From NCBI RefSeq assembly GCF_024138395.1, contig NZ_JAMYDU010000006.1, positions 1 through 64,000 on the forward strand: 64,000 nt of DNA, given 5' to 3'. This DNA is from Pseudomonas mandelii (GTDB lineage Bacteria; Pseudomonadota; Gammaproteobacteria; Pseudomonadales; Pseudomonadaceae). Positions within the stretch are counted from its first letter, which is position 1, and each line of letters begins with the position of its first letter. The position numbers were made by a program, and so were the translations under genes. Shown one piece after another: positions 44,938 through 55,713 of this stretch. Under the pieces are notes generated by a model, which did no database searches, was not told where the DNA came from, and saw only the letters and a list, made by a program, of their open reading frames with translations.

Positions 44938-47688
44938 TCAGGCATTGATGCGCGCCTGGGCGGCCAGGCGATTGATGGCTCGTTCGAGTTCTTCCAGCGC
45001 GCCAGGGGCTTTCGGGTCCTGTTGCTTGAGTAGGGTTTCACTGCGCTGGCAGGCGGCGCGCAGTTGCGGGACGCCGCAATAACGGGTCGCTCCATGCAGG
45101 CGATGGACCCGCTCGATCAGCGCATTCTGGTCATTGGCTTCACGGGCGACGCGGATGGCCTCGCGGTCGGCTTCCAGGGAAGCCAGGAGCATTGCCAGCA
45201 TATCCGCCGCCAGATCGGCCTTGCCAGCCGCCAGGCGCAGGCCTTCGTCGTGATCGAGCACCTGCAAGTCATTACCATTGTTGCTCTCGCTGGAACGTTC
45301 CGGCCCCAGATTGCGCAATGCCAGGCCGGTCCATTTCAACACCACCTGCGCCAGTTGCCGTTCGCTGATGGGTTTGGTCAGGTAGTCATCCATGCCGCTT
45401 TGCAGCAATGCGCGTTTTTCGTTGGCCATTGCGTGGGCGGTGAGGGCAACGATCGGCAATGGCGTGCAATGCCGCTCGCTTTCCCACTGGCGAATGGCTT
45501 CGGTGCTTTGGCGTCCATCCATGCCGGGCATCTGCACGTCCATCAGCACCAAGTCGAAGGTCTCGTTCTGCACGGCCTTGACCGCGGCACAACCGCTTTC
45601 CACCGCGAGCACCTTGGCGCCCATGTCTTCGAGCAGGGTTTGCACCAGCAGCAGATTGGCCGGGTTGTCGTCGACGCAAAGGACCTTCGGCGCGCGGCTG
45701 GAAAGCGGTTCGCCGGGGTCGCTGCGCTGCTGGCGCGGGTTGACCATATCGGACAGGGCCCGACGCAGTTTGCGCGTGCAGGCCGGTTTGGACTGCAGCT
45801 GGCTGTGTGGGTTGGGCACCGAGAGGTGGAACAGCGTCAGTTCGGTGGTCGGGCACAGCACCAACACTCTGCAGCCCAGGTGTTCGAGGTCCCAGATATG
45901 CTGGTTGAGGCGCTCTGGCGGCATGTCGTTGCTGGTGATGCCGAGCACTGCCAGACCGATGGCCTGATCGGTCTGATGGGCGCTGGTCACGCCATTGGCC
46001 AGGCTTTCCAGGGTATTGAAGGGTGTGACTGCCAGGCCGCAGTCTTCCAGTTGATGCTGCAAGGCCTGACGGGCCAGCTCATGGTTTTCCAACACCGCCA
46101 CCCGATTACCGAGCAAGGGGGGCCCGGGCAGGTCTTCGGCGTCGTCGCGGGTTTTGGGCAGGCTCAGGCTGATCCAGAATTCCGAGCCTTCACCCGGTGT
46201 GCTGTCGACGCCGATCTCGCCGCCCATCTGTTCGATCAGGCGTTTGGAAATCACCAGCCCCAGGCCGGTGCCGCCAGGTTGCCGGGACAGCGAGTTATCG
46301 GCCTGGCTGAAAGCCTGGAACAAGGCGCGCACGTCCTGATTCGACAGGCCAATGCCGGTGTCCTGAATACTGATGCGCAGTTGTACGCTGTCTTCATGCT
46401 CTTCTTCGAGCATGGCCCGGGCGACGATGGTGCCTTCGCGGGTGAACTTGATCGCGTTGCTCACAAGGTTGGTGAGAATCTGCTTGAGTCGCAGCGGATC
46501 GCCCACCAGCGACAAGGGCGTATCGCGATAAACCAGGCTCACCAGCTCAAGCTCTTTGGCGTGGGCTGCCGGGGCAAGGATGTTCAAGGTGTCTTGCAGC
46601 AGGTCGCGCAGGTTGAACGGAATATGATCGAGCACCAGTTTGCCGGCCTCGATTTTCGAGAAGTCGAGAATCTCGTTGATGATCCCCAGCAAGCTGTCGG
46701 CGGATTTTTCGATGGTGCCCAGGTAATCGAGCTGGCGCGGGGTCAATTCGCTTTTTTGCAGCAAATGGGTGAAGCCGAGAATGCCATTGAGCGGTGTGCG
46801 GATTTCATGGCTCATGTTGGCCAGGAACTCGGATTTGATCCGGCTCGCCTCTAGGGCCTCCTTGCGCGCAAGGTCCAGCTCTATGTTCTGGATCTCGATG
46901 GTTTCCAGGTTCTGACGCACGTCTTCGGTGGCCTGGTCGACGCTGTTTTGCAATTCTTCCTGAGCGTTCTGCAGGGTTCCGGCCATGCGGTTGATGCCGG
47001 ACGCCAGTTCATCCAGCTCCTGGCTGCCGAGGGGCTGCAAGCGGGTTTCCAGATGACCGTCCTTGAGCTGTGCCACGGCTTGTTTGATCTGGCTCAGCGG
47101 CCGGTTGATGGTCCGGCCCATGCGCAACGCCAACAGCGCCGCACCGATCAGGCCTGCGCCGATCAGCAGCAGGCTGGCGAACAGACTGCGGTAACCGCGC
47201 AGCAACATGCCACTGTGTGACAGTTCGAGTTCGACCCAGCCCAGCAAGCGGTCGGCTTCATCGGGGATCAGGTCGCCGGCCAGGTTGCGATGTTTGCCGA
47301 ATACCGGCAACAGGTAGCGCGTGGCGTCATTGCCACTGCGGCGCAGCAGCTGTGAACCGCTGCCCAACGGAGCCTGATTGAGCATGGTCGGGCCGGCATG
47401 GGCCAGCTGTGTGCGGTCGGGGGCGAGGAAAGTCACCGCGCGCACGTCGGTTTGTTCCAGGAACTGGGTGGCGATGCGTTCCAGCAGGTCGTTGTCTTTG
47501 CGACCCATGGCCGGGGCCACCAGCGGTGCCAGCTGTTCGGTAATCATTTCGCCGCGCTGCATGAGTTGGGATTGCAGATCCGATTGCTGCATCCAGGTGA
47601 AATAGCCGCCAAGAACCAGCGCCATCAGGGTGGTCGGCAACAGGGTCAGCAACAGCACGCGGCCTTTAATTCCCAGTTTCTTGAGCAC
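44938..47688 (-). CDS. gacS: Hybrid sensor kinase GacS
   Basis: 916 residues from a GTG at 47688 ('[10 protein letters not shown]'), with GGAG 7 nt before it; the longer frame is not used in the genus. Membrane segments at about 10-30 and 168-188 flank a periplasmic domain; then HAMP, HisKA with His294 ([12 protein letters not shown]), HATPase_c ('TGIGLSN', '[10 protein letters not shown]'), a receiver with Asp in '[13 protein letters not shown]', and an Hpt domain with His in '[13 protein letters not shown]'. It drives GacA and so the RsmY/RsmZ small RNAs, which control secondary metabolism, biofilm and virulence. It is divergent from cysM. Confidence 0.96.
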   Translation of the reverse strand: MLKKLGIKGRVLLLTLLPTTLMALVLGGYFTWMQQSDLQSQLMQRGEMITEQLAPLVAPAMGRKDNDLLERIATQFLEQTDVRAVTFLAPDRTQLAHAGPTMLNQAPLGSGSQLLRRSGNDATRYLLPVFGKHRNLAGDLIPDEADRLLGWVELELSHSGMLLRGYRSLFASLLLIGAGLIGAALLALRMGRTINRPLSQIKQAVAQLKDGHLETRLQPLGSQELDELASGINRMAGTLQNAQEELQNSVDQATEDVRQNLETIEIQNIELDLARKEALEASRIKSEFLANMSHEIRTPLNGILGFTHLLQKSELTPRQLDYLGTIEKSADSLLGIINEILDFSKIEAGKLVLDHIPFNLRDLLQDTLNILAPAAHAKELELVSLVYRDTPLSLVGDPLRLKQILTNLVSNAIKFTREGTIVARAMLEEEHEDSVQLRISIQDTGIGLSNQDVRALFQAFSQADNSLSRQPGGTGLGLVISKRLIEQMGGEIGVDSTPGEGSEFWISLSLPKTRDDAEDLPGPPLLGNRVAVLENHELARQALQHQLEDCGLAVTPFNTLESLANGVTSAHQTDQAIGLAVLGITSNDMPPERLNQHIWDLEHLGCRVLVLCPTTELTLFHLSVPNPHSQLQSKPACTRKLRRALSDMVNPRQQRSDPGEPLSSRAPKVLCVDDNPANLLLVQTLLEDMGAKVLAVESGCAAVKAVQNETFDLVLMDVQMPGMDGRQSTEAIRQWESERHCTPLPIVALTAHAMANEKRALLQSGMDDYLTKPISERQLAQVVLKWTGLALRNLGPERSSESNNGNDLQVLDHDEGLRLAAGKADLAADMLAMLLASLEADREAIRVAREANDQNALIERVHRLHGATRYCGVPQLRAACQRSETLLKQQDPKAPGALEELERAINRLAAQARINA

Positions 47689-47865
47689 GCATTTCTCCCG
47701 CATCCAGCTGTTTATTGACCTGCACATGCATCCGGCACGCGCCACCTGCGCAGTGTAGCGATTTGCATGCGGGCAATCTTCGTAAAATTGATGTCGTCAT
47801 TCGTCGGCCAGTTCAGTGCTGACGCCTTCGCGGGCAAGCCCCAATGCCGGTCAGTTAAGCGCAAT

Positions 47866-47960
47866 CCATGTGGGAGCGGGCTTGCTCGCGAAGACGGCGG
47901 CACAGTAAACATTGATGTTGCCTGACCCACCGCTTTCGCGAGCAAGCCCGCTCCCACAGG
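47866..47960. repeat. REP-type inverted repeat between gacS and cysM
   Basis: TGTGGGAGCGGGCTTGCTCG and its mirror copy flank about 40 bases. Single half-copies of the same arm stand on each side (from about 47828 and 48002-48030), so this is a small cluster of at least four arms. Confidence 0.85.
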
Positions 47961-48153
47961 TAATGTGTGTCTGCCACCAATTACGTGATCAACTCCAAAC
48001 CCTCTGGGAGCGGGCTTGCCCGCGATGGGCCTCACATTCAATACAAACCCACCCTTATTCCCATTCGCCATAAGCCCCTTACTTTGCGTGATATGGCCTG
48101 CGCACGTTTGCCGGTATGATAGGCGCCCCCGCAGTCTGGATTGCGAATACGCC

Positions 48154-49056
48154 ATGACCTTGCAGTACCCAACCATCGCCGATTGCGTCGGCAACACTCC
48201 GCTGGTCCGTTTGCAGCGCCTGCCTGGCGCCACCAGCAATACCCTTTTGCTCAAGCTTGAAGGGAACAATCCAGCGGGTTCGGTCAAGGACCGTCCAGCG
48301 CTGTCGATGATCACTCGCGCCGAATTGCGCGGGCAGATCCATGCCGGCGACACGCTGATCGAAGCGACCTCGGGCAACACCGGGATCGCCCTGGCGATGG
48401 CTGCCGCGATCAAGGGTTACAAGATGATCCTGATCATGCCGGACAACTCCAGCGCCGAGCGTAAAGCCGCGATGACGGCCTATGGCGCCGAGCTGATTCT
48501 GGTCAGTCAGGAAGAAGGCATGGAAGGCGCTCGCGACCTCGCCCAGCGAATGGAAGCTGAAGGCCGCGGCAAGGTGCTGGATCAGTTCGCCAACGGGGAC
48601 AACCCTGAAGCGCATTACACCACCACCGGTCCGGAAATCTGGCGTCAGACCGAAGGCACCATCACGCATTTTGTCAGCTCGATGGGCACCACCGGCACCA
48701 TCATGGGCGTTTCGCGCTACTTGAAAGAGCAGAACGACAACGTGCAGATCATCGGGCTGCAACCGATGGAAGGCTCGGCGATTCCGGGCATCCGTCGCTG
48801 GCCGCAGGAATACCTGCCGAAGATCTACCAGGCCGAGCGCGTGGACCGGATCGTCGACATGGCGCAAAGCGAAGCGGAAGACGTGACCCGTCGTCTGGCG
48901 CGCGAAGAAGGCATCTTCTGCGGCGTGTCCTCGGGCGGTGCCGTGGCGGCGATGCTGCGTCTGTCCAAAGAAGTTGAAAACGCGGTGATCGTCGCGATCA
49001 TTTGCGACCGTGGCGACCGTTACTTGTCGACCGGCATTTTCGACGCGCCCAACTGA
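48154..49056 (+). CDS. cysM: O-acetylserine sulfhydrylase B (CysM)
   Basis: 300 residues from ATG 48154; the longer frame runs through REP DNA. PLP-dependent enzyme with Lys in '[15 protein letters not shown]', '[20 protein letters not shown]' and the glycine loop '[16 protein letters not shown]'. It makes cysteine from O-acetylserine and sulfide or thiosulfate. Length and motifs fit CysM and not CysK. Its stop overlaps the rlmD start by 1 nt (TGATG). Confidence 0.95.
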   Translation: MTLQYPTIADCVGNTPLVRLQRLPGATSNTLLLKLEGNNPAGSVKDRPALSMITRAELRGQIHAGDTLIEATSGNTGIALAMAAAIKGYKMILIMPDNSSAERKAAMTAYGAELILVSQEEGMEGARDLAQRMEAEGRGKVLDQFANGDNPEAHYTTTGPEIWRQTEGTITHFVSSMGTTGTIMGVSRYLKEQNDNVQIIGLQPMEGSAIPGIRRWPQEYLPKIYQAERVDRIVDMAQSEAEDVTRRLAREEGIFCGVSSGGAVAAMLRLSKEVENAVIVAIICDRGDRYLSTGIFDAPN

Positions 49057-50408
49057 TGGCCAAGCAAGAGAGAGGCCTGCGCTTCCAGCCCACGGGCGGC
49101 AGCAAGGCCCCGCAAGTCCCGACCGGCAAAAAGCAGCGCTTGACCATCGAGCGCCTGGCCAATGACGGTCGCGGTATCGCGTTTTTCGAAGGTCGCACCT
49201 GGTTCGTCATCGGCGCATTGGCCGGTGAAGACATTGAGGCGCGGGTCTTGGGTGCCCACGGCAAAGTGGTCGAGGCACGCACCGAGCGCGTGTTCCAGGC
49301 CAGTGAATTACGCCGCCCGGCACCGTGCGCTCATGCCGGTCGTTGTGGCGGTTGCAGCGTGCAGCATTTGCCCCACAACGAACAGCTCGCCCTGAAACAG
49401 CGCATGCTCGCCGAGCAATTGTCGCGGGTTGCCGGTGTCGAACCTGAAGAGTGGGCAGCGCCGTTGAGCGGTCCGGAATTCGGCTACCGTCGTCGCGCCC
49501 GAGTGGCGGTGCGTTGGGACATGAAAGCGAAAAAACTCGAAGTCGGCTTCCGCGCTGCCGGTAGTCAGGACATCGTCGCCATCAACGAATGCCCGGTGCT
49601 GGTACAGCCCTTGCAACCGATCATGACCCGCTTGCCGGAGATGCTGCGGCGCTTGAGCAAACCTCAGGCACTGGGACATGTGGAGTTGTTCAGCGGTTCG
49701 TCATTGGCGGTATTGCTGCGGCACATGGCGCCGTTGTCCGAAGCCGACATGACCATCCTCAAGGAATTCTGCGCGTTCCATGAAGCCCAGTTGTGGCTGC
49801 ATGGCGACGGCGAGCCGCAACCGGTCGAGGCCGATCAGTCGCTGGGCTATCGCCTTGAACAGTGGGACTTGAACCTGGCGTATCGGCCGGGAGATTTCAT
49901 TCAGGTCAACGCCGGGGTCAACGAAGCGATGGTCGCCCAGGCGTTGGCATGGTTGGCGCCGAAATCTGATGAACGGGTTCTGGACCTGTTTTGTGGGTTG
50001 GGCAACTTTGCCTTGCCGCTGGCCAAAACCGTTCGCGAAGTGGTGGCGGTGGAGGGCGTGCAGGCGATGGTCGAGCGTGCCGCCGCAAATGCTGTCAGCA
50101 ATAATCTGCATAACGTGAAGTTTTTTCAGGCCGATTTATCCCAGCCTTTGGCCGATGCTGAATGGGCCGATGAAGGCTTTTGTGCGGTACTCTTGGACCC
50201 ACCTCGCGACGGTGCTTTCGAGGTGGTGCGCAAGCTGGCGTCCCTGGGCGCCAAACGATTGGTGTATGTGTCATGCAACCCGGCAACGCTGGCGCGCGAC
50301 ACAGTCGAATTGATCAAGCAGGGCTACCGGTTAAAACGTGCCGGGATTCTCGATATGTTTCCTCAGACGGCACATGTCGAGGCCATGGCGTTATTTGAAG
50401 CGAGCTAG
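49056..50408 (+). CDS. rlmD: 23S rRNA (uracil-1939-C5)-methyltransferase RlmD
   Basis: 450 residues. An N-terminal TRAM domain ('[20 protein letters not shown]'), four Cys for an iron-sulfur cluster ('[20 protein letters not shown]'), and a SAM-methyltransferase domain with '[19 protein letters not shown]', '[13 protein letters not shown]' and the nucleophile Cys in '[14 protein letters not shown]'. It methylates U1939 of 23S rRNA. It sits between cysM and relA, as in other pseudomonads. Confidence 0.96.
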   Translation: MAKQERGLRFQPTGGSKAPQVPTGKKQRLTIERLANDGRGIAFFEGRTWFVIGALAGEDIEARVLGAHGKVVEARTERVFQASELRRPAPCAHAGRCGGCSVQHLPHNEQLALKQRMLAEQLSRVAGVEPEEWAAPLSGPEFGYRRRARVAVRWDMKAKKLEVGFRAAGSQDIVAINECPVLVQPLQPIMTRLPEMLRRLSKPQALGHVELFSGSSLAVLLRHMAPLSEADMTILKEFCAFHEAQLWLHGDGEPQPVEADQSLGYRLEQWDLNLAYRPGDFIQVNAGVNEAMVAQALAWLAPKSDERVLDLFCGLGNFALPLAKTVREVVAVEGVQAMVERAAANAVSNNLHNVKFFQADLSQPLADAEWADEGFCAVLLDPPRDGAFEVVRKLASLGAKRLVYVSCNPATLARDTVELIKQGYRLKRAGILDMFPQTAHVEAMALFEAS

Positions 50409-50535
50409 GACGGCTCGTCTGGTCCGACTGACCCGCTCGTGCAAAGCGCATTCGTCTTAGCCCCGCGAGTGCACACGGGCAGCGAAGGTCAGCGATTTGA
50501 CGCATTGAATCTGCGTCGTAGGGAAGGTAAGCAAG

Positions 50536-52779
50536 ATGGTACAGGTGAGAGCACACCAGCCGATCAACACTGACGGCAGTATCAACCTCGAGGCTTGGCT
50601 CGATCATGCGGTCAGTGTCGATCTGGCACTGGATCGCGAAGCCTTGAAGGAAGCCTGCGAGTTCGCTCGCGAGGCCGAACAACAAGCCAATGCGGCGAAG
50701 AATCTGTGGTCCGAAGGGACCTCGAGTTTTCGCACGGGCCTTGAGATCGCCGAGATTCTCGCCGACCTCAAACTCGACCAGGACTCGTTGGTCGCAGCGG
50801 TGCTGTACCGCGGCGTGCGCGAAGGCCAGATCCAGTTGCCGGCGGTCAGCCAGCGCTTCGGTCCGGTGGTCGCCAAACTCATCGACGGCGTGTTGCGCAT
50901 GGCGGCAATCAGCGCCAGCCTGAGCCCCCGTCAATCCCTGGTGCTGGGCACTCAAGGCCAGGTGGAAAACCTGCGCAAAATGCTCGTGGCCATGGTCGAC
51001 GACGTGCGCGTCGCGCTGATCAAACTGGCCGAGCGCACCTGTGCGATCCGCGCGGTGAAAACCGCCGACGACGAGAAGCGCAACCGCGTCGCCCGTGAAG
51101 TCTTCGACATTTACGCGCCGCTCGCCCACCGCCTCGGCATCGGTCATATCAAGTGGGAACTGGAGGACTTGTCCTTCCGTTACCTTGAGCCCGACCAGTA
51201 CAAGCAGATCGCCAAGTTGCTCCACGAGCGGCGGCTGGATCGCGAACGCTTTATCGCCGACGTCATGACCCAACTCAAAGACGAGTTGCAGGCCACCGGC
51301 GTCGATGCCGACATCAGCGGCCGTGCCAAACACATCTATTCGATCTGGCGCAAAATGCAGCGCAAGGGTCTGGAATTCAGCCAGATCTATGACGTGCGCG
51401 CGGTTCGCGTGCTGGTGCCGGAAATGCGCGACTGCTACACGGCGCTCGGCATTGTTCACACGCTGTGGCGGCACATCCCGAAAGAGTTCGACGACTACAT
51501 CGCCAACCCGAAAGAGAACGGCTACCGCTCACTGCACACCGCGGTAATCGGCCCTGAAGGCAAGGTGCTGGAAGTGCAGATCCGCACCCATGCGATGCAC
51601 GAAGAAGCCGAGCTGGGGGTTTGCGCCCACTGGAAATACAAAGGCACCGACGTCAAGTCCGGCTCGAACCACTACGAAGAGAAAATCTCCTGGCTGCGTC
51701 AGGTGCTCGAGTGGCACGAAGAGCTGGGTGATATTGGTGGCCTTGCCGAACAACTGCGGGTCGATATCGAGCCGGACCGGGTTTACATCTTTACCCCGGA
51801 CGGTCACGCCATCGACTTGCCGAAGGGCGCGACACCGCTGGACTTTGCCTATCGCGTGCACACCGAAATCGGTCATAACTGCCGCGGCGCCAAGATCAAC
51901 GGGCGGATCGTGCCGCTCAACTACAGCCTGCAAACCGGTGAACAGGTCGAGATCATCACCAGCAAGCACGGCACTCCGAGCCGCGACTGGCTGAACCCGA
52001 ACCTGGGTTACATCACCACCTCGCGGGCGCGGGCGAAGATCGTTCACTGGTTCAAATTGCAGGCCCGCGATCAGAACGTCGCGGCCGGTAAAACCTTGCT
52101 CGAGCGCGAACTCAATCGCCTCGGCCTGCCGCAGGTGGACTTCGACAAGCTGGCCGAGAAGGCCAACATGAAGACCGCCGAGGACATGTTCGCCGCATTG
52201 GGTGCAGGCGATTTGCGTCTGGCGCAATTGGTGAACCTGGCGCAGCAACTGGTCGAGCCGGAACGCGGCAACGAACAGCTGGAACTGATCCCACGTAAAG
52301 CCACCGGCTACAAACCGGGCAAGCGCGGCGACATTCAGATCCAGGGAGTGGGCAACCTGATGACCCAGATGGCCGGCTGCTGCCAGCCGTTGCCGGGGGA
52401 CGCGATCGTCGGTTACATCACCCAGGGCCGTGGCGTGAGCATTCACCGTCAGGATTGCGCCTCGGTGCTGCAACTGGCCGGACGCGAGCCAGAGCGGATC
52501 ATCCAGGTCAGTTGGGGGCCGGTGCCGGTGCTCACCTATCCGGTGGACATCATCATCCGCGCCTACGACCGTTCCGGTCTGTTGCGTGACGTGTCGCAGG
52601 TGCTGCTCAACGAGCGGATCAACGTGCTGGCGGTCAACACCCGTTCGAACAAAGAGGACAACACGGCGTTGATGTCCCTGACCATCGAGATTCCGGGGCT
52701 GGATGCGTTGGGACGGTTGCTGGGGCGGATTTCCCAGTTGCCGAACATCATCGAAACCCGGCGTAACCGCACACCGTGA
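50536..52779 (+). CDS. relA: GTP pyrophosphokinase RelA
   Basis: 747 residues. The N-terminal HD region (about 25-190) is degenerate, as in RelA, so hydrolase activity should be weak or absent. The synthetase domain (about 240-360) has 'ENGYRSLHTAVIGPEGK', then TGS ('DRVYIFTPDGHAIDLPKGAT'), the zinc-finger region with the Cys pair 'MAGCCQPLPGDAIVG', and a C-terminal ACT domain. It makes (p)ppGpp on stalled ribosomes with uncharged tRNA. Confidence 0.96.
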   Translation: MVQVRAHQPINTDGSINLEAWLDHAVSVDLALDREALKEACEFAREAEQQANAAKNLWSEGTSSFRTGLEIAEILADLKLDQDSLVAAVLYRGVREGQIQLPAVSQRFGPVVAKLIDGVLRMAAISASLSPRQSLVLGTQGQVENLRKMLVAMVDDVRVALIKLAERTCAIRAVKTADDEKRNRVAREVFDIYAPLAHRLGIGHIKWELEDLSFRYLEPDQYKQIAKLLHERRLDRERFIADVMTQLKDELQATGVDADISGRAKHIYSIWRKMQRKGLEFSQIYDVRAVRVLVPEMRDCYTALGIVHTLWRHIPKEFDDYIANPKENGYRSLHTAVIGPEGKVLEVQIRTHAMHEEAELGVCAHWKYKGTDVKSGSNHYEEKISWLRQVLEWHEELGDIGGLAEQLRVDIEPDRVYIFTPDGHAIDLPKGATPLDFAYRVHTEIGHNCRGAKINGRIVPLNYSLQTGEQVEIITSKHGTPSRDWLNPNLGYITTSRARAKIVHWFKLQARDQNVAAGKTLLERELNRLGLPQVDFDKLAEKANMKTAEDMFAALGAGDLRLAQLVNLAQQLVEPERGNEQLELIPRKATGYKPGKRGDIQIQGVGNLMTQMAGCCQPLPGDAIVGYITQGRGVSIHRQDCASVLQLAGREPERIIQVSWGPVPVLTYPVDIIIRAYDRSGLLRDVSQVLLNERINVLAVNTRSNKEDNTALMSLTIEIPGLDALGRLLGRISQLPNIIETRRNRTP

Positions 52780-52805
52780 GAGACCTGCACGGAAATTGAT
52801 GGTGA

Positions 52806-52881
52806 CTGTAGGAGCGAGGCTTGCCCGCGAAGGCGGCATACCTGAAACACCGCCTTCGCGGGCAAGCCTCGCTCCTACAGG
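52806..52881. repeat. REP-type inverted repeat between relA and mazG
   Basis: CTGTAGGAGCGAGGCTTGCC and the mirror copy flank about 15 bases; same family as 17455. Confidence 0.87.
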
Positions 52882-52901
52882 TATGTAGAGATTGATAAAA
52901 G

Positions 52902-53735
52902 ATGTATTCACTTGAAGATCTGTTGCACCTGATGAACCGCCTGCGCGACCCGCAATACGGCTGCCCGTGGGACATCAAGCAAACCTACGCGACCATCGTC
53001 CCGCACACCCTGGAAGAGGCCTACGAAGTCGCCGACACCATCGAGCGCGGGGACTTCGATCATTTGCAGGGGGAGTTGGGCGACTTGTTGTTCCAGGTGG
53101 TTTATTACAGCCAACTGGCCCGGGAAGAAGGGCGCTTCGAATTCGATGGCGTGGTCGACAGCATCACGCGCAAGCTGATCCGCCGTCATCCTCACGTGTT
53201 CCCCACCGGTGATCTGTATGCGCAGCTGGACATCCCGCGTCTGAATGAAGAGCAGGTCAAACAACGCTGGGAAGAGATCAAGGCTGAAGAACGCGCCGAG
53301 AAGTCTTCGGCGCCGCAGCAGTTGTCCTTGCTCGACGACGTGCCTGCCGCGTTGCCAGCGCTGTCCCGTTCGGCAAAACTGCAGAAGCGCGCGGGGCAGG
53401 TCGGTTTCGACTGGCCGGACGCCTTGCCGGTGCTCGACAAGGTTCGCGAAGAGCTCGATGAAATACTCGAAGCCATGGCCGACAATGACCCCGCAGCGAT
53501 TGCCGATGAAGTCGGCGACCTGCTGTTTTCCGTGGTCAATCTGGCACGGCATCTCAAGGTCGATCCGGAAACCGCACTGCGCGGCGCGAACTCAAAGTTT
53601 GAAAGACGCTTCCGATTTATCGAACAGGCATTGCGCGACACCCACCGTCCCATAGAAGATTGCACCCTAGAAGAGTTGGACGCCTTGTGGGGCGAAGCCA
53701 AACGTCAGGAAAAGAATTTGCCCAGCTGCGGTTGA
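52902..53735 (+). CDS. mazG: Nucleoside triphosphate pyrophosphohydrolase MazG
   Basis: 277 residues with two MazG domains (about 20-125 and 160-265). The first has 'GCPWDIKQTYATIVPHTLEE' and the metal ligands 'EEAYEVADTIERGD' and 'ELGDLLFQVVYYSQLARE'; the second has 'REELDEILEAMADND' and 'DEVGDLLFSVVNLARHL'. It cleaves NTPs to NMP and pyrophosphate and, in E. coli, lowers (p)ppGpp. It follows relA, as in other species. The frame starts at ATG 52902 with little ribosome site. Confidence 0.95.
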   Translation: MYSLEDLLHLMNRLRDPQYGCPWDIKQTYATIVPHTLEEAYEVADTIERGDFDHLQGELGDLLFQVVYYSQLAREEGRFEFDGVVDSITRKLIRRHPHVFPTGDLYAQLDIPRLNEEQVKQRWEEIKAEERAEKSSAPQQLSLLDDVPAALPALSRSAKLQKRAGQVGFDWPDALPVLDKVREELDEILEAMADNDPAAIADEVGDLLFSVVNLARHLKVDPETALRGANSKFERRFRFIEQALRDTHRPIEDCTLEELDALWGEAKRQEKNLPSCG

Positions 53736-53763
53736 GCAGTTGCCTAAGTGAGAAATAAGCACC

Positions 53764-54306
53764 ATGAGCATTTCCCTTCGCGACCAGTTGCTCAAAGCAG
53801 GGCTGGTCAATCAAAAGCAGGCCAAACAGGTCGGCAAAGAGAAGCAGAAGCAGCAACGTCTGGCCCACAAAGGTCAGATCGAACTCGATGACTCCCAGCA
53901 GCGTGCCGCTCAGGAAGCCATGGCCGAGAAGGTCAAGCGCGACCAGGAGCTGAACCGCCAGCAGCAAGAGAAGGCCGAAGCGAAGGCCCGCGCCGCCCAG
54001 GTCAAGCAATTGATCGAAGTCTCGCGCCTGCCCAAGCTGACCACCGAGGACTACTACAACTTCGTCGACGACAAGAAGGTCAAGCGCATCTCCGTCAATA
54101 CGCTGATGCGCAACAAACTAAGCAGCGGCTCGCTGGCGATCGTGCATTACGCCGGCGGTTACGAAGTAATCCCTCGTGAAGCGGCGCTGAAGATTCAGGA
54201 GCGCGATCCACAGCGCATCGTGCAGCTGAATGTGCAGACGGAAGAAGTCAGCGTCGAAGACGATCCGTACGCGGCTTATCAGATTCCTGATGATCTGATG
54301 TGGTAA
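53764..54306 (+). CDS. DUF2058 nucleoprotein/polynucleotide-associated protein (YaiL-like)
   Basis: 180 residues with a highly charged N-terminal coiled coil (about 10-80: 'NQKQAKQVGKEKQKQQR') and a compact C-terminal half ('LPKLTTEDYYNFVDDKKVKR', 'SLAIVHYAGGYEVIPREAAL'). The DUF2058 family is sometimes called nucleoprotein or polynucleotide-associated enzyme, without firm proof. It follows mazG by 28 bp and probably shares a transcript with it, ending at the terminator below. Confidence 0.88.
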   Translation: MSISLRDQLLKAGLVNQKQAKQVGKEKQKQQRLAHKGQIELDDSQQRAAQEAMAEKVKRDQELNRQQQEKAEAKARAAQVKQLIEVSRLPKLTTEDYYNFVDDKKVKRISVNTLMRNKLSSGSLAIVHYAGGYEVIPREAALKIQERDPQRIVQLNVQTEEVSVEDDPYAAYQIPDDLMW

Positions 54307-54351
54307 TGAAGTTCAGACACATCAACTAAAGTATTGCTCAAGTAATGCATT

Positions 54352-54394
54352 GAACCCGAAAGAGCGTATCGCTACGATCTTTCGGGTTTTCTTT
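54352..54394 (+). terminator. Intrinsic terminator after DUF2058
   Basis: AACCCGAAAGA and TCTTTCGGGTT form an 11-bp stem around about 16 bases, then TTTCTTT. It ends the mazG-DUF2058 unit. Confidence 0.85.
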
Positions 54395-54505
54395 GTTCGG
54401 AAAATTAATTGCGCTTGTTTGGCTCGGTGGTCGGTAGTTAGCCGAATGCGTGTTTTTTTGTCTCGGGAGAATGAATTTTAATTAGATCACTTAGGGATAT
54501 TAATA

Positions 54506-55453
54506 ATGGATATCAACATAGCTTCTTTGCGTCAGCCTATGTTTACCTCAAATTTTTCGAATGTGCGCGCGCCCCATCAATCCATCACCGATTATGTAAC
54601 CAGCGAGCTGGATATCCGCGTCGCTGAGACACGCCGGAAAATCGAGATCGCGGCGCGGGCGTCACGTGAGATCTGTCCGGGCGCGGAGTGCCTGTTCTTT
54701 ACCCTTCCAGAGTTTTTCTGGAACGTCCCGTGGCGCGAAATCGACAGCGAAGAAGAGCTTCACGAACTGACTACCGCTTACCTGGAGAAAGTCCCCGTCT
54801 ACGTGAAATCGCTGATGGTCGATTTGCCCGTTGAAGAGTACGGCAAGATAGTTTTGCTGGCCGGAAGTTGTGCGACGCTGATTAAAGTCGGGGAGGGCGA
54901 AGTCAGTTACTACGATGTTATAAATTACTTACTGGCGATGACTAATAAAGAGTACGAAGTCCATACGCCGCTCATGTCGATGTGGCCGAAACGGTATGTG
55001 TCGAGTGTCGATTTTGGAGAGCATGCAGCTGCGGAAAACGAATACTTGACGTTCAAGTTATTCGATGAGGTTCTGATAAAAGTTAAGAGTCTCAGCAGTG
55101 TACAGGCAGAGCATAGTTGTTTTGGTGGTTACGGGACAAAGTTTGTGAACAGTCTGGTACCCGGTTGTCCGTTTGGCATCAATCTGTGTCTCGATTACAT
55201 CGCGCAGAAAGACGGTGAGCGTGATAGCGAAATCGAACTCGTGGATGCGAAAATCGACTTTCTGATTGCGAGCGGCATGCATTTCAACTACTTCAAGCGT
55301 CACTCATCCTCCATCCAGTTTTCCATCAGGAATGACAGCATGGGCAGTGGTGAGTGCGAGGTTGCAAGACTTGAGAACGGCGATATCGTCGAAATTGTCC
55401 CGTCGCAAGTCATTGACGAGAATCTTTATTTGACGACAATCCCTATCGCCTGA
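54506..55453 (+). CDS. Divergent nitrilase-superfamily-like protein (315 aa), orphan
   Basis: No close family was recognised, but the pattern of a carbon-nitrogen hydrolase is visible: Glu69 in 'FFTLPEFFWN', Lys162 in 'MWPKRYVSS' and Cys228 in 'CPFGINLCLDYIAQ'. These fit the Glu-Lys-Cys triad in order and in the usual sequence settings (PE, KR, GxxxCxD). The spacing between Glu and Lys is a little long, owing to an insertion around residues 130-150. There is no signal peptide. GC content is lower than that of neighbours and codon use less biased, suggesting transfer. The gene stands alone after a terminator and has its own AGGGA site. A nitrilase-type amidase activity is inference. Confidence 0.65.
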   Translation: MDINIASLRQPMFTSNFSNVRAPHQSITDYVTSELDIRVAETRRKIEIAARASREICPGAECLFFTLPEFFWNVPWREIDSEEELHELTTAYLEKVPVYVKSLMVDLPVEEYGKIVLLAGSCATLIKVGEGEVSYYDVINYLLAMTNKEYEVHTPLMSMWPKRYVSSVDFGEHAAAENEYLTFKLFDEVLIKVKSLSSVQAEHSCFGGYGTKFVNSLVPGCPFGINLCLDYIAQKDGERDSEIELVDAKIDFLIASGMHFNYFKRHSSSIQFSIRNDSMGSGECEVARLENGDIVEIVPSQVIDENLYLTTIPIA

Positions 55454-55524
55454 GAACGCAACGAATGGCTACAGCCTGCTTGTGGCGGTTCAAGCAGGCT
55501 GGGGCTCGGCGGCTGGAATATGTC

Positions 55525-55713
55525 TCAGGCGTTAGCGGCCTCGCGCTTGTGCTCCTGCAGCTCCAGCTCGACCCTGTAATTTTGGGCGTCAGTCTCGGAG
55601 TGAAACATCCCAACCAGCATGTCCTGCTGATGTACATCCCAGATGCGGATACCGGCGGCGATGCCTTCGTGGGACATATGTGAATCGTCGCGTTCAGTTA
55701 CTTTTACAGTCAT
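55525..55713 (-). CDS. Small conserved hypothetical protein (62 aa)
   Basis: Starts at ATG 55713 with TTGGAG 9 nt upstream. The sequence is compact and regular: 'GIAAGIRIWDVHQQDMLVGM', then 'ETDAQNYRVELELQEHKREA', consistent with a small alpha/beta fold. No family name is known to the writer, but the ribosome site and balanced composition support a real gene. It is convergent with the nitrilase-like gene. Confidence 0.65.
   Translation of the reverse strand: MTVKVTERDDSHMSHEGIAAGIRIWDVHQQDMLVGMFHSETDAQNYRVELELQEHKREAANA

Noticed and set aside
45064..46854. 596-codon open frame on the plus strand inside gacS
   Set aside because: Antisense shadow of gacS; composition is biased and no family pattern is seen.
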